A stretch of DNA of 64,000 nt from positions 72,189-136,188 of the forward strand of contig CAXBBG010000004.1 of NCBI GenBank assembly GCA_963974105.1, written 5' to 3'. This DNA comes from UBA2136 sp963974105. Its GTDB lineage: Bacteria > Pseudomonadota > Alphaproteobacteria > UBA2136. Shown piece by piece: positions 62,091 through 64,000 of this stretch (position 1 is the first letter of the stretch; each line of letters starts with the position of its first letter). The notes under the pieces are model-generated. The model was not told the origin of the DNA and searched no databases. It worked only from the letters and a program-made list of their open reading frames with translations. Both the position numbers and the translations under genes were made by a program.

Positions 62091-62122
62091 AAAAAAAGCT
62101 CTGAATTTTCAGAGCTTTTTTT
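62091..62122. terminator. Intrinsic terminator, bidirectional
   Basis: AAAAAAAGCTCTGA, short loop, TCAGAGCTTTTTTT: one of the most symmetric in the window, shared by converging gltA and the LpxR-like gene. Confidence 0.9.
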
Positions 62123-62138
62123 ATGGCTTATCTTATTT

Positions 62139-63185
62139 TTAAATCCTATACCCCAATGACAAGGCACCAAAGGTTGTTGAGCGGCCATTTTGAAACTCTC
62201 GTCCCCTCCAGTTTATCGTAAACGACGTTTGAACGCGTCCATACGTTAAACTTAACCCAACATTTGCGTCCCCGACAAATGTCTTTTTATCAACAGAAGC
62301 ACTGTCTTTATATGAGTTACCATCTAAAAATATATTACGTGCAATAGCGCGTTGCTCAAATCCGGCAAATGTAGACCATGCAAATTTATTGTCTGGTACA
62401 ATAAAATAACCCGATCCAGGCATAGATGGTCTCACACGCAAAGGTGTTGTTTGCCACTTATATACCTTAGGTGTTAACTGAAATGTCATACCAGTTGAAG
62501 CATATGTATAAACATTACCGATAGCACCACCAAGATTTGGAGAAACTCGGAAATGGAAAGCCCCTATATCAGTTGCAAACATTTCTGGCCATTGACGGTT
62601 GTAAGCAATAATAATTGCAGGTTCGTCCTTTAATTGGTTATTTTCCCAACCAGACGGGTCAGTTGTGTCTATCATATCATGGACAAATTCTTGTGTTTGC
62701 TCTCCCAAAGCGGAAGGCCCCACAATACCCAATGAAAGCTCCAGGTCATTGATATGATCACCAGAAATAGCCCGTAAGCCAATAGAACCATATAAATACC
62801 CTGCATAAGGTCGGTCAGTTGGGTCTGGCGTACGTGCTGTAATAACTTTAGGTGTGTAAAGGTTTTGACCAAACGAATAATAAACCGACGTAAAGTTATC
62901 AATTTCTAAAATTGGGGCCATATTAAAAAAATCCTTCACCAACTGAGGTACTTTTGCATTAGTATCAAAATATGTAAAACGAACACCATTTGTATAGTTT
63001 GCGTCGTTATTTGCAAACACATCGTTTTCATAAGTTACTGTAAAAAACCTATCATGCCTTTCCAGTAATTCAGTTGGAATTGTTTCTTTAAACGTTTTTT
63101 TTAACTCATCAGCAAAGCTATTATGTGCAATCAATATCATAAAAGACAAAGGTATTATTTTAGCGACCATTTTTTTATCATTCAT
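62139..63185 (-). CDS. LpxR-like outer-membrane protein (lipid A deacylase family)
   Basis: 348 residues with an N-terminal signal peptide (cut after about NSFA). VTYENDVFANNDANYTNGVRF near 49-69, DRPYAGYLYGSIGLR near 122-136 and GPSALGEQTQEFVHDMI near 151-167 are the LpxR/DUF2219 blocks; the C-terminus TTFGALSLGYRI ends in an aromatic-rich beta strand as usual for a 12-strand barrel. LpxR removes the 3'-acyloxyacyl chain of lipid A at the cell surface. Two starts (63185 and 63170) are possible. A general outer-membrane hydrolase of this family is the alternative. Confidence 0.85.
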   Translation of the reverse strand: MNDKKMVAKIIPLSFMILIAHNSFADELKKTFKETIPTELLERHDRFFTVTYENDVFANNDANYTNGVRFTYFDTNAKVPQLVKDFFNMAPILEIDNFTSVYYSFGQNLYTPKVITARTPDPTDRPYAGYLYGSIGLRAISGDHINDLELSLGIVGPSALGEQTQEFVHDMIDTTDPSGWENNQLKDEPAIIIAYNRQWPEMFATDIGAFHFRVSPNLGGAIGNVYTYASTGMTFQLTPKVYKWQTTPLRVRPSMPGSGYFIVPDNKFAWSTFAGFEQRAIARNIFLDGNSYKDSASVDKKTFVGDANVGLSLTYGRVQTSFTINWRGREFQNGRSTTFGALSLGYRI

Positions 63186-63353
63186 TTTTCATTGGGTATA
63201 TTTAAAATAAGATAAAGGAAACACCCCTTATAGACAAGTGTTCTTTATAAAAACTCCAATTTGTACGTGTAAACCTATTTTATTTTACTAGAACATTAAC
63301 GGCAAGGCACATAAGGTAAAAGGTAGTGTAATAAATAACAGAGGAAAAGTATT

Positions 63354-63878
63354 ATGAAATGGTTTAATTTATTATTTATTGCCTTATTTATCCACTGTGG
63401 GATTGCAACAAATGCGCATGCATTACCGTCATCCATTGCGACAAATTACCCAAATCTACAAGCAATTGGTGAATATAATTATTCATATTTCTTCTTAGAT
63501 GTTTACAATATTAAGCTCTACCAGACAAAAGACACTTCCGACATCCAAGCCTTAGACATAAAATATCAAAGAGATCTAAGCGCTGGCCGTCGCCTAAGTA
63601 AAGCCGTAGAAGATTTAGAAAAACAAGAAAATGTGACACCTCTAATTTTAAAAAAATGGGAAAAGCAAATGAAGGCTATTTTCCCTGATGTTGTTAAAGG
63701 TGATCATATCACTATTTTAAAACATGATATTATAACAAGCTTCTATCACAATGAAAAGCTACAAGGATCTATAAAAGACCCTGCATTCACATCTGCATTT
63801 TTTAATGTTTGGGTTGGAAAGGAAGCGCCTGACAAAAATATGCGATACCGTTTATTGGAAGGTGCATTTTACAAATAG
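63354..63878 (+). CDS. Chalcone-isomerase-like domain protein, exported
   Basis: 174 residues: signal peptide to about residue 24 (NAHA), then GEYNYSYFFLDVYNIKLYQTKD, ALDIKYQRDLSAGRRLSKAVEDLE, IFPDVVKGDHITIL and SAFFNVWVGKEAP. The wording follows the bacterial chalcone-isomerase-like family (PF16036 type), whose members are periplasmic and not known to be flavonoid enzymes; fatty-acid binding has been suggested for relatives. GAGG lies about ten bases before the ATG. It stands between LpxR-like and tRNA-Asn. Confidence 0.8.
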   Translation: MKWFNLLFIALFIHCGIATNAHALPSSIATNYPNLQAIGEYNYSYFFLDVYNIKLYQTKDTSDIQALDIKYQRDLSAGRRLSKAVEDLEKQENVTPLILKKWEKQMKAIFPDVVKGDHITILKHDIITSFYHNEKLQGSIKDPAFTSAFFNVWVGKEAPDKNMRYRLLEGAFYK

Positions 63879-63952
63879 TCTTATGTGATTTTTAGATATT
63901 TTGGTGATTTGGTGAATCTTGGTGCAAACCGTTGAATTTAGACAAAAAAAAA

Positions 63953-64000
63953 TGGCTCCGGCGACAGGGCTCGAACCTGTGACAACCTGATTAACAGTCA
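63953..64000 (-). tRNA. tRNA-Asn (GTT), 3' part only
   Basis: On the minus strand the sequence visible runs from the anticodon loop (CTGTTAA, anticodon GTT) through the variable loop, the T arm (GTTCGAGCC within ACAGG/CCTGT) and the acceptor 3' strand to an encoded CCA (complement 63953-63955). The 5' half lies beyond the window edge. Confidence 0.92.

Noticed and set aside
1..64000. Mobile elements, CRISPR arrays, prophage or attachment sites
   Set aside because: I found no transposase, integrase, regularly spaced repeats or terminal inverted repeats. The tRNA-Asn at the right edge is a potential integration site but no integrase is in view.

Overview
The window is an AT-rich (clearly below 45% G+C by eye), densely coded chromosomal segment of an alphaproteobacterium. 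The assignment rests on gene content and order: dgt-erpA, argS-SPOR-nagZ-tatABC-serS-pcm, yajC-secD-secF, clpX-lon-hup and hflKC-degP-miaA-mreBCD-mrdA are typical of that class. I cannot name the order. The envelope is Gram-negative: Tat and Sec export, lipoproteins, an LpxR-type outer-membrane enzyme, and a surface-glycan locus. TAA, TAG and TGA all end intact genes, several in ATGA or GTGA overlaps, so the code is standard. I see no insertion sequence, prophage, CRISPR or rRNA. One tRNA (Asn) runs off the right edge.

Layout. 1-8138: one minus-strand series, hflK-hflC-degP-miaA then mreB-mreC-mreD-mrdA (mrdA cut by the left edge): membrane-protein quality control, tRNA modification and rod-shape machinery. 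8256-18839: a glycan locus. rfbA and a broken methyltransferase gene point right; a minus-strand operon (rfbC, rfbB, GT4, rmlD-like, FkbM methyltransferase, asnB, CgeB-like glycosyltransferase, Wzx-like flippase) converges on them at a shared terminator. Together they make a dTDP-deoxyhexose, assemble and decorate a glycan repeat, and flip it. 18924-34410: a mixed region with SpoVR, a lipoprotein, rsmI next to a KamB/NpmA-like 16S rRNA methyltransferase, a PQ-loop relic, lpdA, a repeat lipoprotein, divergent ssb/uvrA and several unknown small genes. 34693-44106: sodB, secF-secD-yajC, nadK, hup, lon, clpX. 44459-56351: a long minus-strand housekeeping run from dgt to an NlpD-like amidase activator. 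56516-63878: erpA, an EEP-fold membrane protein, an ArsC-family protein, an isolated TraU-like/TrbC-like secreted pair, gltA, LpxR-like and a chalcone-isomerase-like protein.

The observations I rate highest are: (1) a KamB/NpmA-type A1408 methyltransferase homologue coupled to rsmI, so two enzymes predicted to act on 16S helix 44 lie in one operon; (2) a glycan-locus methyltransferase gene that carries both a start-codon loss (ATA under a good ribosome-binding site) and an in-frame TGA at a conserved Trp position, each explicable by one G-to-A change; (3) long histone-H1-like Lys/Ala tails on TatA and, shorter, on YajC; (4) an orphan TraU/TrbC-like pair with no other conjugation genes in view; (5) a structured leader in front of hup.

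Intrinsic terminators are mostly symmetric A-stem-loop-stem-T structures able to work both ways. All family assignments come from reading motifs and remembered family features; no database search was run.
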